Shown here: piece by piece, positions 17,849 to 29,634 of the stretch | Layout: the number at the start of each line of letters is the position of its first letter | How positions within the stretch are numbered: the first letter of the stretch is position 1 | From: Candidatus Melainabacteria bacterium | GTDB taxonomy: Bacteria; Cyanobacteriota; Vampirovibrionia; Obscuribacterales; Obscuribacteraceae | Assembly (NCBI GenBank): GCA_013288645.1 | Contig: JABDBL010000002.1 | Coordinates: forward strand, 1-64,000 | Reading direction: 5' to 3' | DNA: 64,000 nt | Translations under genes and position numbers: made by a program | Notes under the pieces: generated by a model | The model's database searches: none | What the model was told of the DNA's origin: nothing | Seen by the model: only the letters and a program-made list of their open reading frames with translations

Positions 17849-17974
17849 CGAAAGCCAGATTAAATTGCGCTTGACTTCCCCGGGAATGAAACATAGCATA
17901 GTGTTTGCTGCTCAAGCTTATAAGAGAGTCCTATTTAGGTGTCTACTTTTTAAGGTCGCAACTAGGGTCGCAAA

Positions 17975-18946
17975 ATGAAATCTAAATTTACTAAAGAGTG
18001 GAATGCTCTTCTCGATCCATTTGCGCCTGAATCCAAATGGCTGCCAGCTGCCATGGCTGTGGAACGTCTTGCACTCCCTAGTCCCCCCGCCTCTATTCCT
18101 GCAAGCAACAGGCAGAGAACACAAGCTGGATTAATATTGGCTTTTGTTTTTCTATTTTCCTTGACCATTATTGCTAAGCCAATAATGAGTAGCACTTATT
18201 ATGACTATGGGTATAAACTACACAACCAAAAACTATGCACAAAGGCGCTTGATGCATTCAATACTGCTCTTTGGCTATCGGATGGTAAAGATGCTAGTGT
18301 GTATTTCAACAAAGCTTACTGTGAATCCGAAATTGGCGATCACAAATCCGCGATTAGGGACTACACTCAATCGCTAATTATTGAACCTAATGATGCCTGT
18401 GCCTATAACAATCGGGGGGGACAATACCAAGATATCGGAAATAAAGATTTAGCCTTAGCGGACTACGACCAAAGCGTTTTACTTTTTCCAAAACATGCCG
18501 AACACTTTATTGGTAGAGCTGAGCTCCTGAAAGATCGTGGTCGCTTAAAGGAAGCTTTAACTGATTTTTCTACTGCTGCAACACTGGCAGGCGAAAATAT
18601 TAAAGACACCAATAGTACGAGGCACGCACTAAACTATAACTTTCGAGCCAGAGCTTTATATGAACTAGGCATGTATGATCAAGCTTTGCCAGATGCACAA
18701 GAAGCTATTCGACTAGATCCAAATAATACTGACTTTCTTTTGATACGGGCAAAGATTTTTTCGGCCAAACATAATCTTCTCTACGCCCTGAAAGACTTAA
18801 ATATCTATGCGGCGAAAAACAGCAAAGATCCCGACGTATTCATTGAACTAGCTAAAGTCAATGAAGAACTCGGTAATCCTGCAATAGCAACATTTCAGCG
18901 ATCAAAAGCTGCCAAACTAAACCAGCAAGCTAGGAAATCCGGCTAG
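17975..18946 (+). CDS. Membrane-anchored TPR protein
   Basis: A 323-aa protein with a cytoplasmic N-terminus of about 48 residues, one transmembrane helix (AGLILAFVFLFSLTIIAKPI) and then about seven TPRs to the end. Examples are ALDAFNTALWLSDGKDASVY, NNRGGQYQDIGNKDLALADY and RARALYELGMYDQALPDAQE. The repeats would face the periplasm. A run of seven G near 18415 lies in the coding sequence but the frame is intact. TPR arrays bind partner proteins; none is indicated here. It lies upstream of the XRE-PIN operon with its own stop about 120 bp before it. Confidence 0.8.
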   Translation: MKSKFTKEWNALLDPFAPESKWLPAAMAVERLALPSPPASIPASNRQRTQAGLILAFVFLFSLTIIAKPIMSSTYYDYGYKLHNQKLCTKALDAFNTALWLSDGKDASVYFNKAYCESEIGDHKSAIRDYTQSLIIEPNDACAYNNRGGQYQDIGNKDLALADYDQSVLLFPKHAEHFIGRAELLKDRGRLKEALTDFSTAATLAGENIKDTNSTRHALNYNFRARALYELGMYDQALPDAQEAIRLDPNNTDFLLIRAKIFSAKHNLLYALKDLNIYAAKNSKDPDVFIELAKVNEELGNPAIATFQRSKAAKLNQQARKSG

Positions 18947-18999
18947 AGCCTTGCTGAGCAGTACCTAAACAAGTAGGGAATTTGCCCGATCTCTCGTGT

Positions 19000-19056
19000 T
19001 AAAGCTAGCTTGATTAAAGTTACCGCTAGCTTTATAATAAACATAGTTAGCTTTAA
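19000..19056 (+). promoter_or_regulatory. Promoter and operator of the XRE-PIN toxin-antitoxin operon
   Basis: A sigma-70-type promoter is readable: TTGATT at 19010-19015, 17 bp, then TATAAT at 19033-19038. It is overlapped by a perfect 10-bp inverted repeat, TAAAGCTAGC (19000-19009) and GCTAGCTTTA (19025-19034), with a third half-site TTAGCTTTAA at 19047-19056. Binding of the XRE protein here would cover both promoter elements, the usual autoregulation of toxin-antitoxin operons. The repeats and hexamers are seen directly; binding is inferred. Confidence 0.75.
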
Positions 19057-19067
19057 TAGAGGTTTTT

Positions 19068-19454
19068 ATGCAATCAGAACCTGCCCGGTTAAGGATACCG
19101 GAGCTTCGACTAAAGACAGATCGTATGACCCAAGCAATTTTAGCAAAAGAATCAGGACTGTCCAAAGCCACAATATCAAATTTGGAATCTGGGCGCTTGA
19201 AACGCATCGAATTAGAAACAATAGCTAAACTCTGCAAGGCATTTGCTTGCCAACCAAATGATTTATTTGAACTGCCTCGACAGACAGAATCGACTATAGT
19301 CCTAAGTCAGCGCCAGGCATTAAAAAAGGTATTGGGTTCATTGCAATATAACAAAGCTCCAAATACTGAAGAACTGGATAAGGATTTAGCCAATATAACT
19401 CATCAAAAAATAAAAACAACCAAACACAAGTCTAAAAGACGTGCCAAAATATGA
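19068..19454 (+). CDS. XRE-family HTH antitoxin of an HTH-PIN toxin-antitoxin pair
   Basis: A 128-aa protein with an N-terminal XRE/Cro helix-turn-helix (about residues 10-60: MTQAILAKESGLSKATISNL, then ESGRLKRIELETIAKLCKAF), followed by a charged tail of about 60 residues that could wrap the toxin. It overlaps the PIN gene by 4 bp (ATGA), typical of toxin-antitoxin operons. It probably represses its own promoter through the inverted repeats just upstream. Most VapB antitoxins are AbrB, ribbon-helix-helix or Phd types, so an XRE partner is less common. The ATG follows AGAGG, 7-8 bases away. Confidence 0.85.
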   Translation: MQSEPARLRIPELRLKTDRMTQAILAKESGLSKATISNLESGRLKRIELETIAKLCKAFACQPNDLFELPRQTESTIVLSQRQALKKVLGSLQYNKAPNTEELDKDLANITHQKIKTTKHKSKRRAKI

Positions 19455-19855
19455 TCTTTGTCGATACAGTCTCATGGCTTTATCTTTTTGACAAAGGTCA
19501 AAATAATCTGGAAGCGAAAAAAGCAAAAAGATTTATTGAAAGCTTGAAAGAACCGCTGTGTACTTCTGATTTAATTATTGCTGAGACCTACAAATGGCTA
19601 CTGCACCATGGACGTCCTCAAGCTCAATCAATAGCAGTATTAGATTCATTGCTTTGTCAGCAGATGGCAATTATTTTGTCGGTTGAACCTAATGATCGCA
19701 CTATTGCATTCGCCCTAATCAAAAAATACAAAGACCAAAATCTCTCATACGAAGACGCCATTACTGTAGCCCAAGCAACCCGACTTGGTATCAAAAAGAT
19801 TTTTTCTTTTGATAGGCATTTTCTGCTTTTTCCAAACTTAAAGCGGGTGCCTTAA
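19451..19855 (+). CDS. PIN-domain ribonuclease toxin (VapC-like)
   Basis: A 134-aa PIN-domain protein. The acidic metal-binding residues are in place: D5 in FVDTVSW, E45 in IIAETYKW, D102 in SYEDAITV and D121 in SFDRHF. PIN toxins cut specific RNAs (tRNA or rRNA) in the cytoplasm with Mg or Mn. It is translationally coupled to the XRE antitoxin. Its last bases overlap the convergent end of rpoC2 by 4 bp, so the operon is tucked directly against the RNA polymerase genes. All catalytic residues are intact, so the toxin is probably active. Confidence 0.88.
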   Translation: MIFVDTVSWLYLFDKGQNNLEAKKAKRFIESLKEPLCTSDLIIAETYKWLLHHGRPQAQSIAVLDSLLCQQMAIILSVEPNDRTIAFALIKKYKDQNLSYEDAITVAQATRLGIKKIFSFDRHFLLFPNLKRVP

Positions 19856-22800
19856 GCAGGGGCGTTGAAGCTACCTTCACCAATTGGAGGATAAATATCT
19901 TCTTCATCTTCTTCAGGCTCAGCTAGACTTTCATGTCCTTGGAAGCCAGTTCCGGCTGGGATTAAGCGGCCTATAATCACGTTTTCTTTTAAGCCACGTA
20001 ACCAGTCTTTCTTACCTTCCACTGCTGCTTCAGTAAGGATACGTGTCGTTTCTTGGAATGAAGCTGCTGAAATGAAGCTTTCGGTATTCAAACTGGCTTT
20101 TGTAATACCCAGTAAAACCGGTGTATAGCTTGCTTCCATTTGCTCACTCATCGCTGCTTTTTCATTTTCATGTTCAATATAAAACCGATCAAGCAATTCG
20201 CCTGGCAACATGATTGTCTCACCGGGTTCTTCTACTCTTACTTTTCTAGTCATTTGACGCACAATTACTTCAATGTGTTTGTCGGCAATTTCTACCCCTT
20301 GTGAGCGGTATACCGATTGCACTTCATCCACTAAGTATTTTTGCGCAGCTTCTAATCCTTTTAGTCTAACCAAATCATGTGGATTAGGCGGACCATCTGT
20401 CAATGATTTACCTGGTGTAATTTCTTCACCATCTTCAACAATGACATTCAATCCGGCTGGTATAGAAATTTCTTCTTCACTACCGTCACCATAAGCAATT
20501 AGCAAACGTGTGATGTCTTCTTCTGCTACCAGCTTAGCTTTACCACCTTTCTCAGCCAATATTGCGCTTTCTTTTGGCTTTCTTGCTTCCAAAAGTTCTT
20601 CCACACGCGGCAAGCCTTGAACGATGTCACCTGTTTTTTGTCTTTCGAAGATTAAGGTAGCAAGCAAATCACCACGCTGCACAAGTGCACCGTCTTCACT
20701 TTGCAATTGCGTACCAGGCGAGATCAAATATGGACGACCTTTACGCACAACTATTTCGCCAGACTCAACTGAAACTACTTGTCCAGAATGAGTAGAGGGA
20801 GTTGATTTAGAAAGTGGATCTCCACCTCTTACCAAATCATTTTCTTTTGCAACCACAGCACCTTTAATCTGATGCGGTATTTGCTGCTCAGCCGTGATAA
20901 GCAAAATACGTCTTTCGTCTGACTTAGACAATTGCACACGAGCAGAAGTTTTTGTGAGCACTTGTGTTGTAGCAACCGGTGCTTTAGCGTCCACAATATC
21001 GCCTTCTTGAACCGAAAGCAAAGTAACATTCAAATCTTGATCGCGACGCAATAAAATATTTTCTTGCACAACTATATCGAGCTCTTCACCAATTTCTACA
21101 ACACCTTTTAGAATTTGCAGATTTCCTTGCATTTGTAATACAAGAGAGGTACGTGTAAGTTGAGCGCCATTTAAATTGCGCACCTTTTCACGATCTTTAA
21201 AGAGCAATTGTGTTACTGCTCGCAAGCTAATTTTGTCATCGGTAGCTTTGTATTTGAATTTGGTATCTAAAGGTTCAATATAGAATTCTTCTATTGGCCG
21301 AACCAAAACATAGATAGCACCATCTTCGCGTTCGAAGATACTGATCATTTTTCTATCTTTAAAAGTCAAACCTTCAATTATTTCAGTACCAGGCTCAACT
21401 ATTTGTCCTTCTGGAACTTTTACTTGCGAAGGATCTGTAATCGCATGCAATTCACCAGGACGAACAATTACCTCATGAATGATGTCATTATCAGCTACGA
21501 TTTCGATAATACCATCCATATGAGCAAATACGTCTTTAACTACTTCCTGACCAGCAATTACTTTGTCGGCTGTTTCAGCTATTTTGAGCGAAATGTCTTT
21601 AGAAATGAAATGTACTTCTTCTGGAACGAAGAGCACTTTACCAGGCTTGATGATGACGCGCCTGTCGTCCACTTCAACGCCGTCATAAATAATTTCACCA
21701 CCACTATGAACGACATTCTGTCCTTCATCAATAAGTTCAGCAATGATTTTGCCATTTTCGACAATTTCATCGTTGACTACTTTAAGAACAAAATTCTCTT
21801 TAGTCTTAGATACATGCCAAACGTAACCTTGCTTGCTGGCTTCCAGTTTGGCATTAGCAGCACCAACCGCAGAAATAATGATAGTTATTTCTTTACCTTT
21901 AATAAGCTTGGTTACTTGTTTACGTCCTGATTTGATTATTTCTGTTTCGATTTCTGGACCAAATCTTACTTCACCACCATACTCGGTGCAGATTGTAATT
22001 TCAGCCAATACATCTAATGGTTTGACGTCCTGTCCGTCCTTAACTACAACATGCGCACCAGAAGGCAGATTATAAACATCACCTTCTAATACCCAAATAA
22101 TGCCGCTGCGGTTAGCGGTGCGTGAAATATTACCTTGCCTATCACGCTTTTCGTCCCCCTGGAAGCCACTGAACATAACCCGTCCAGAGATATCAGCTGT
22201 GATATCTTTAGCTGCTCGTTCGGTTAGATTTTTCTTGGAGCCCGGCGGATCGTACTCTGCCATTACTGCACCAGTTTTGACTTCAGTTCCCGAAGGAATC
22301 AAGATCAAACTGCCTTGTCCTATTGACACTGTGTATTCTTTATTGCCGGATATTTTGAGAACACCATCTTTAGTTGTTTGTTCAACGAGGTCACCATAAG
22401 CTGTACGAACAGAACGACTGGGGATGTTAAAGCTAACAGTCCCTGCAGCTGGCGCTTTTAACTGAGCCCGGCTAGCACCACCAGCCACAGCTCCACCTGT
22501 GTGGAACGTACGCATGGTTAACTGTGTACCAGGTTCACCGATTGATTGCGCCGCAATAATACCGATTGCTTCACCGATGTCTACCAGACGGTTATTGGTT
22601 AATGACCAACCATAACATTTCTGGCAAACACCAAATTGACTTTCACAAGTCAGTGGCGAACGTACTTTAATTTGTGTGCCTTTCTTACTAGCGTTATTGA
22701 TTTTTTCGGACAATTCGCGATTAATAAGCTCGCCAACTCTACCGACTATTTCGCCTGTTTCTTTATTCACAGCGTCTTCAACCAAAACGCGTCCGTAGAT

Positions 22801-23541
22801 GCGTTCGGCTAATTTGACCATCACTTTATCACCGTCAATAATAGCTTGCATATAGATACCGCGCTTACCATTACAGTCAAGATCGCGTACGATTACATCT
22901 TGGGCCACATCTACTAGACGTCTAGTCAAGTAACCAGAGTCAGCTGTTTTCAAAGCTGTATCTACCAAACCCTTACGCGCTCCGTAACTAGAAATAATGT
23001 ACTCAGTGACATTTAAGCCTTCACGGAAATTAGCCTTAATTGGCAAGTCAATAATCTGACCCTGTGAGTCAGCCATCAATCCACGCATACCTACTAGCTG
23101 ACGCACTTGCGAGATATTACCCCGGGCACCAGAGAAAGCCATCATGTATACAGGATTCAATCTATCAAAATTATCAACAACTTCCTTTGTTAATTGGTCA
23201 GTTGTAGCAGACCATGTATCAATAACTTTATTGTAGCGTTCAACTTCAGTGATTTCTCCACGTTCATAACGTCTTTGAGCAGCTTCAATTTCTTTTTCTG
23301 CGCTAGAAATTAAACCACGTTTTGCTTCTGGTATAACAAGGTCGTCAATAGAAATTGTTACACCAGCTTTGGTGGCATATTTGAAACCCAGATCTTTAAG
23401 AGAGTTAGCTAACTCAGATGAGCGAGCTGTACCATATTTTTCATAAACATGTGAAAGGAGAGTGCCAAGCTTTTTCTTGTCCACAGTTTGGTTAATGAAT
23501 TCCAACTGCTCCTTTTTCTTTGTATTTCCCACCATTTCCAT
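19852..23541 (-). CDS. rpoC2: RNA polymerase beta-prime subunit, C-terminal part (split cyanobacterial type)
   Basis: The 1229-aa C-terminal half of beta-prime. Zinc-binding cysteines are C223, C299, C306 and C309 (CQKCYG). The trigger loop is GEAIGIIAAQSIGEPGTQLT (about 323-342) followed by MRTFHTGG. An insertion of about 600 residues (roughly 355-970) made of repeated sandwich-barrel hybrid motifs sits in the trigger loop at the place of cyanobacterial SI3, after which the core resumes at GLPRVEELLEARKP. A separate start with a ribosome-binding site (GAGGAGC before ATG) shows a real split from rpoC1. Third gene of the rpoB-rpoC1-rpoC2 operon. Its 3' end abuts the PIN toxin gene. Confidence 0.97.
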   Translation of the reverse strand: MEMVGNTKKKEQLEFINQTVDKKKLGTLLSHVYEKYGTARSSELANSLKDLGFKYATKAGVTISIDDLVIPEAKRGLISSAEKEIEAAQRRYERGEITEVERYNKVIDTWSATTDQLTKEVVDNFDRLNPVYMMAFSGARGNISQVRQLVGMRGLMADSQGQIIDLPIKANFREGLNVTEYIISSYGARKGLVDTALKTADSGYLTRRLVDVAQDVIVRDLDCNGKRGIYMQAIIDGDKVMVKLAERIYGRVLVEDAVNKETGEIVGRVGELINRELSEKINNASKKGTQIKVRSPLTCESQFGVCQKCYGWSLTNNRLVDIGEAIGIIAAQSIGEPGTQLTMRTFHTGGAVAGGASRAQLKAPAAGTVSFNIPSRSVRTAYGDLVEQTTKDGVLKISGNKEYTVSIGQGSLILIPSGTEVKTGAVMAEYDPPGSKKNLTERAAKDITADISGRVMFSGFQGDEKRDRQGNISRTANRSGIIWVLEGDVYNLPSGAHVVVKDGQDVKPLDVLAEITICTEYGGEVRFGPEIETEIIKSGRKQVTKLIKGKEITIIISAVGAANAKLEASKQGYVWHVSKTKENFVLKVVNDEIVENGKIIAELIDEGQNVVHSGGEIIYDGVEVDDRRVIIKPGKVLFVPEEVHFISKDISLKIAETADKVIAGQEVVKDVFAHMDGIIEIVADNDIIHEVIVRPGELHAITDPSQVKVPEGQIVEPGTEIIEGLTFKDRKMISIFEREDGAIYVLVRPIEEFYIEPLDTKFKYKATDDKISLRAVTQLLFKDREKVRNLNGAQLTRTSLVLQMQGNLQILKGVVEIGEELDIVVQENILLRRDQDLNVTLLSVQEGDIVDAKAPVATTQVLTKTSARVQLSKSDERRILLITAEQQIPHQIKGAVVAKENDLVRGGDPLSKSTPSTHSGQVVSVESGEIVVRKGRPYLISPGTQLQSEDGALVQRGDLLATLIFERQKTGDIVQGLPRVEELLEARKPKESAILAEKGGKAKLVAEEDITRLLIAYGDGSEEEISIPAGLNVIVEDGEEITPGKSLTDGPPNPHDLVRLKGLEAAQKYLVDEVQSVYRSQGVEIADKHIEVIVRQMTRKVRVEEPGETIMLPGELLDRFYIEHENEKAAMSEQMEASYTPVLLGITKASLNTESFISAASFQETTRILTEAAVEGKKDWLRGLKENVIIGRLIPAGTGFQGHESLAEPEEDEEDIYPPIGEGSFNAPA

Positions 23542-23598
23542 TTATTGCTCCTCGCTTAGATTGATTATGGTTGATATGCCTTTCTTATTTCTGTGGAA

Positions 23599-25437
<1,839 letters not shown>

Positions 25438-25443
25438 TCAGTT

Positions 25444-28400
25444 CTATACTTCTTCTTCAACAGAATCCGAAACATCTTCTAATCCGCTTGGTTCTTCTTC
25501 CGTCAAGGATAAAGTTTCTACAGAATCACTTCCTGCTTCGATGTCGGTTTCTACATCTGGCATTCCTTCAGTTTCTAGTTCAGTGCCTAAAACTGCTCTT
25601 AAGCCTGAAGCAAGTTCTGGATCGATTTCTGGACGAAGATCGCCTTCAATCGATTGACCTTCTTCAGCTTCTGGGTCGCTTACAGCGACCGCTGTCTGTG
25701 ATAGCATCTGTTGCTTATTGGTCAATTCAGCCAATTCTGACTCAAGACCAATTTCACCAAATGGGCTCGGACGTCGTCCGCCGCGTGCTGGCACTTCTTC
25801 AACTTCAGCCATCAAGTCTACTTCCACTTCTTCGCCATCTTTTGTACGTTTGGCGACAGAGAGATCTAAACCAATTGACTGTAATTCGCGCACAAGCACT
25901 TTGAACGACTCTGGAATTCCAGGACGTCTTAGGTTTTCGCCTTTAACAATGGACTCATATGCTTTTGATCTACCATTTACATCGTCAGACTTAATGGTGA
26001 GCATTTCTTGCAATGAGTATGCAGAGCCAAAGGCTTCTAATGCCCAGCATTCCATTTCACCCAGACGCTGTCCACCAAATTGCGCCTTACCACCCAACGG
26101 TTGCTGAGTGACAAGACTATAAGGACCAGTAGAACGAGCATGAATCTTGTCATCCACTAAGTGCACTAGCTTCATCATATAGATTTTGCCAACAGTTACT
26201 GGATTATCAAAAGCAGCGCCGCTACGACCGTCATATAGAGTGACTTTGCCGTCATTGCCTACCCATTCACAGCCTGAAACAACTTTACCTTTTTTGATTT
26301 CGCCGTGTACTAATTCGCTAGATGCTTCTTTAGCAAACATTTCATCAAAAGGTGGCACTTCATAGTGGTGTCCAGTAAGCATAGCTGCTAAACCGAGCAA
26401 AGTTTCAAATGTCTGACCGACATTCATACGGCTTGGCACACCAAGCGGATTAAGTACGATGTCTACTGGTGTACCATCTGGCAAGAATGGCATGTCTTCC
26501 GTAGGCAGAATTTTTGCCACAATACCCTTGTTCCCATGGCGCCCAGCAACTTTATCGCCCACGCTAATCTTACGTTTTTGAGCAATATATACACGCACTA
26601 CTTTATTGGCGACCGGTGGCAATTCATCACCTTTTTCACGGTCGAAGACTTTTACATCAACTACGCGCCCACCTTCACCATGTGGTACACGCAATGAATT
26701 ATCACGAACGTCACGTGCCTTTTCACCAAATATAGCTCTCAGGAGCTTTTCTTCTGGTGGGTGTTCAGATTCACCTTTAGGTGTAATCTTGCCCACTAGA
26801 ATGTCATCTGGATAAACACGCGAACCAATCCGCACGATGCCTTCTTCATTGAGATGACGCAAAGATTCTTCCGATACATTCGGCACTTCACGTGTAATTT
26901 CTTCTGGTCCCAATTTAGTAGAACGCGCATCAATTTCCAATTTTTCGATATGAATAGAAGTCATCACATCATCGAATACTAGTCGGCGACTAATTAAAAT
27001 CGCATCTTCAAAGTTATAACCTTCCCAGGGCATGAAGGCTACAAGCAAATTGCGCCCTACTGCCAATTCGCCACCAGAAGTAGCAGCACCATCAGCAATT
27101 ATTTGTCCTGGTACAACCGAATCTCCCACTTGAACAATTGGTTTTTGATTCAAGCAAGTGTCCTGGTTAGAGCGTTGGAATTTAGACAAAGTATATTTGA
27201 CTAAACGCTTATCTTTAGTACGAACATGTACAGAGGTAGCTGTAACGTATTCAACTTTGCCTTCTGCATCGGCAACTACAACCATACCTGAGTCGCGAGC
27301 TGCTTGCTTTTCAATACCAGTTGTGACATAGGCACGCTCAGTTTTGATTAACGGCACGGATTGACGTTGCATATTTGATCCCATAAGGGCACGGTTGGCA
27401 TCATCATGCTCCAGAAATGGAATCAAGGCTGTTCCAACAGATACGATTTGAATTGGACTGACACCTACATAATCTACTTGATCTGGTGAAGTTTCAATAA
27501 ATTCCGCTTTATAACGTACGGGTATTAAAGGATTTAAGAAATTGCCTTTCTTATCAACCGGTACATCTCCTGGCGCTACTCTATATCTATCTTCTTCATC
27601 AGCAGTTAAATAGTGAATTTCTTCAGTGACAATTCCGTTCACAATTTTGCGATAAGGAGTTTCAATAAAACCATATGAATTCACACGGGCGTGCGTAGCC
27701 AGTGATCCGATTAGACCGGCGTTTGGACCTTCTGGGGTCTCTACCGGACAAATACGTCCATAGTGGCTTGGATGAATATCGCGAACAGCAAAACCTGCTC
27801 TTTCTCTAGACAAACCACCCGGTCCTAAAGCTGACAAACGTCTTTTGTGAGTCAGTTCAGCTAATGGATTGGTTTGATCCATAAATTGTGAAAGCTGAGA
27901 AGAGCCGAAGAATTCTCTAATAGCCGCTACCAATGGCTTCGTATTTAAAAGATTAGCCGGTGTAAGAGTATCGGCATCTTGCAAAGTCATTCTTTCCCGC
28001 ACAATACGCTCAAGACGAGTTAAACCAATACGGAACTGGTTTTGCAAAAGCTCACCAACTGAACGTATACGTCTGTTACCCAAATGATCTATGTCATCAA
28101 CTTGTCCTTCGTCGTAGTGCAAACTAATTAAGTAATCAACTGCAGCCACAATGTCTTCTCTAGTTAACGTTCTTTGTGTTTCAGGAATCGAAAGGCCAAG
28201 CTTTTTGTTCAGCTTATAACGACCGACGCGTCCTAAGTCATAGCGCTTATCATCAAAGAAGCGACTGTCAATTATGCTTTGACCACCAGCAACAGACGGC
28301 GGATCACCTGGTCTTAATTTACGATAAACTTCAATTAAGCTATCTTCGCGCGATTTTGTACTGTCCTTATCAAGAGTCTTTTTGAGAAAGTCACGGTGAC

Positions 28401-29037
28401 GGAAAAGACCTTCCATTTCTGCATCTGAATAATTCAATGCTCTAAGTAAGGTTGTAACTGGCAATTTACGATTTTTGTCTATCTTTACATAGATAACATC
28501 ATTGACATCGCTTTCAAATTTGAGCCAGGCACCTCTATTGGGAATGAGAGTAGCTGAAAAGGTACGCTTACCATTAGTATCTACTTCTCTTTTGAAATAG
28601 ATGCCGGGGCTGCGCACAATTTGGCTGACGATAACCCGCTCAGCTCCATTAATAATAAAAGTACCGCGGTCGGTCATCATTGGAATGTCACCGACATAAA
28701 TTTCTTGTTCTTTAATTTCGCCGATTTCTCTATTTACTAGACGCATTTGGATACGTAACTTTTTAGTATAGCTAGCGTCCATTGCTCGGGCTTCTTCTGG
28801 AGTTTTTGGCTTATTTGGCTCTGTGTGATCTTCACAGCTATAATTGGGCAAGAAATGCAATTCAAGCCTGCCAGTATAATCACGAATAGGACTGAAGGCC
28901 TTTAATTCTTCAGCTAATCCTTCTTCTATGAACCATCGAAAAGAAGCCTTCTGTATTTCCGCCAAATCTGGCAAATTCGAAACACGAGAACCCTCAATAT
29001 CAAACGTACGAATGCGCTCAGATAACTCTACAGCCAT
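25444..29037 (-). CDS. rpoB: RNA polymerase beta subunit
   Basis: A full-length beta subunit of 1197 aa. Conserved blocks include [60 protein letters not shown] and [20 protein letters not shown]. After the normal C-terminal region (near [10 protein letters not shown], about residue 1061) there are about 136 more residues, mostly acidic (Glu/Asp/Ser, ending DSVEEEV), longer than usual. The gene is not preceded by rplK-rplA-rplJ-rplL as in many bacteria; it has its own promoter region upstream. Confidence 0.97.
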   Translation of the reverse strand: MAVELSERIRTFDIEGSRVSNLPDLAEIQKASFRWFIEEGLAEELKAFSPIRDYTGRLELHFLPNYSCEDHTEPNKPKTPEEARAMDASYTKKLRIQMRLVNREIGEIKEQEIYVGDIPMMTDRGTFIINGAERVIVSQIVRSPGIYFKREVDTNGKRTFSATLIPNRGAWLKFESDVNDVIYVKIDKNRKLPVTTLLRALNYSDAEMEGLFRHRDFLKKTLDKDSTKSREDSLIEVYRKLRPGDPPSVAGGQSIIDSRFFDDKRYDLGRVGRYKLNKKLGLSIPETQRTLTREDIVAAVDYLISLHYDEGQVDDIDHLGNRRIRSVGELLQNQFRIGLTRLERIVRERMTLQDADTLTPANLLNTKPLVAAIREFFGSSQLSQFMDQTNPLAELTHKRRLSALGPGGLSRERAGFAVRDIHPSHYGRICPVETPEGPNAGLIGSLATHARVNSYGFIETPYRKIVNGIVTEEIHYLTADEEDRYRVAPGDVPVDKKGNFLNPLIPVRYKAEFIETSPDQVDYVGVSPIQIVSVGTALIPFLEHDDANRALMGSNMQRQSVPLIKTERAYVTTGIEKQAARDSGMVVVADAEGKVEYVTATSVHVRTKDKRLVKYTLSKFQRSNQDTCLNQKPIVQVGDSVVPGQIIADGAATSGGELAVGRNLLVAFMPWEGYNFEDAILISRRLVFDDVMTSIHIEKLEIDARSTKLGPEEITREVPNVSEESLRHLNEEGIVRIGSRVYPDDILVGKITPKGESEHPPEEKLLRAIFGEKARDVRDNSLRVPHGEGGRVVDVKVFDREKGDELPPVANKVVRVYIAQKRKISVGDKVAGRHGNKGIVAKILPTEDMPFLPDGTPVDIVLNPLGVPSRMNVGQTFETLLGLAAMLTGHHYEVPPFDEMFAKEASSELVHGEIKKGKVVSGCEWVGNDGKVTLYDGRSGAAFDNPVTVGKIYMMKLVHLVDDKIHARSTGPYSLVTQQPLGGKAQFGGQRLGEMECWALEAFGSAYSLQEMLTIKSDDVNGRSKAYESIVKGENLRRPGIPESFKVLVRELQSIGLDLSVAKRTKDGEEVEVDLMAEVEEVPARGGRRPSPFGEIGLESELAELTNKQQMLSQTAVAVSDPEAEEGQSIEGDLRPEIDPELASGLRAVLGTELETEGMPDVETDIEAGSDSVETLSLTEEEPSGLEDVSDSVEEEV

Positions 29038-29634
29038 CGGTTACCTCTATTTATTTTCCTATTACTATCGTTCTTAATCACTAAATCAATTACAGAGATT
29101 GGGGACACAAAATAAGCCATAAATTCAAAGACTGAGATTCTGGAGCTTTGAATTCAGATGACCTAAAATTTTTGAAGCATGAAACACCTGTCAGCAAGAA
29201 AGGGCAAATTATCCAGCTAGCTTTCTCTATCTTGCAAGCACAATAAGACGCGACTGGCGCGTATGTAGCTTGAAGAGAAAAATATACTTATTATCTACTT
29301 GTATTGTCAATTATTGACTAAGACTTGTTGAGACAAAGTAAAACACAGAAATAGCAGCTAAATTTAGTACAATCTTGCCAAAATTTAGACGCAGTTGTGC
29401 TTTTTATACCATAAAAATTAATTTATTGGCTGTACAACCGTTTACTTTGCCCAAATCCATTACAAAACATAACTTTCTAATCTGTTAGTACATGTAAAAC
29501 AAGACAGCCAAAAACTAAATTTTTTGTCGCATTTAAATTTCTCCTTTACAAAGTTATTAAATTGCTGATAATAATGTAAGATTTGACAATTATTACTAAA
29601 CGTTGGTTACTAAAACTAGAAAGTAGGGTGCGAT
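29038..29634. other. Divergent regulatory region between rpoB and xerC, about 600 bp
   Basis: No coding sequence is seen. It holds the rpoB promoter and a structured segment (listed separately) and the xerC start region. A TTGACA near 29585 lies about 50 bp before the xerC TTG codon, but its -10 is poor. The rpoB leader between the promoter and the start codon is about 240 nt, long enough for regulation. Confidence 0.6.
29222..29310 (-). promoter_or_regulatory. rpoB promoter and nested inverted-repeat structure
   Basis: On the minus strand, TTGACA (29305-29310) is followed after 18 bp by TATATT (29281-29286), a good sigma-70 match. Directly downstream is a nested inverted repeat with three helices: 29222-29228 with 29274-29280 (7 bp), 29235-29239 with 29268-29272 (5 bp), and 29248-29252 with 29258-29262 (ACGCG/CGCGT, 5-base loop). 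The outer helix may lie partly before the transcript start; the inner two would be in the RNA leader. This could be an autoregulatory site of the polymerase operon. Confidence 0.5.

Noticed and set aside
21403-21930. Plus-strand frame of 175 codons inside rpoC2
   Set aside because: It is antisense to the rpoC2 insertion; its Asn/Phe/Tyr-rich product is typical of a shadow frame.
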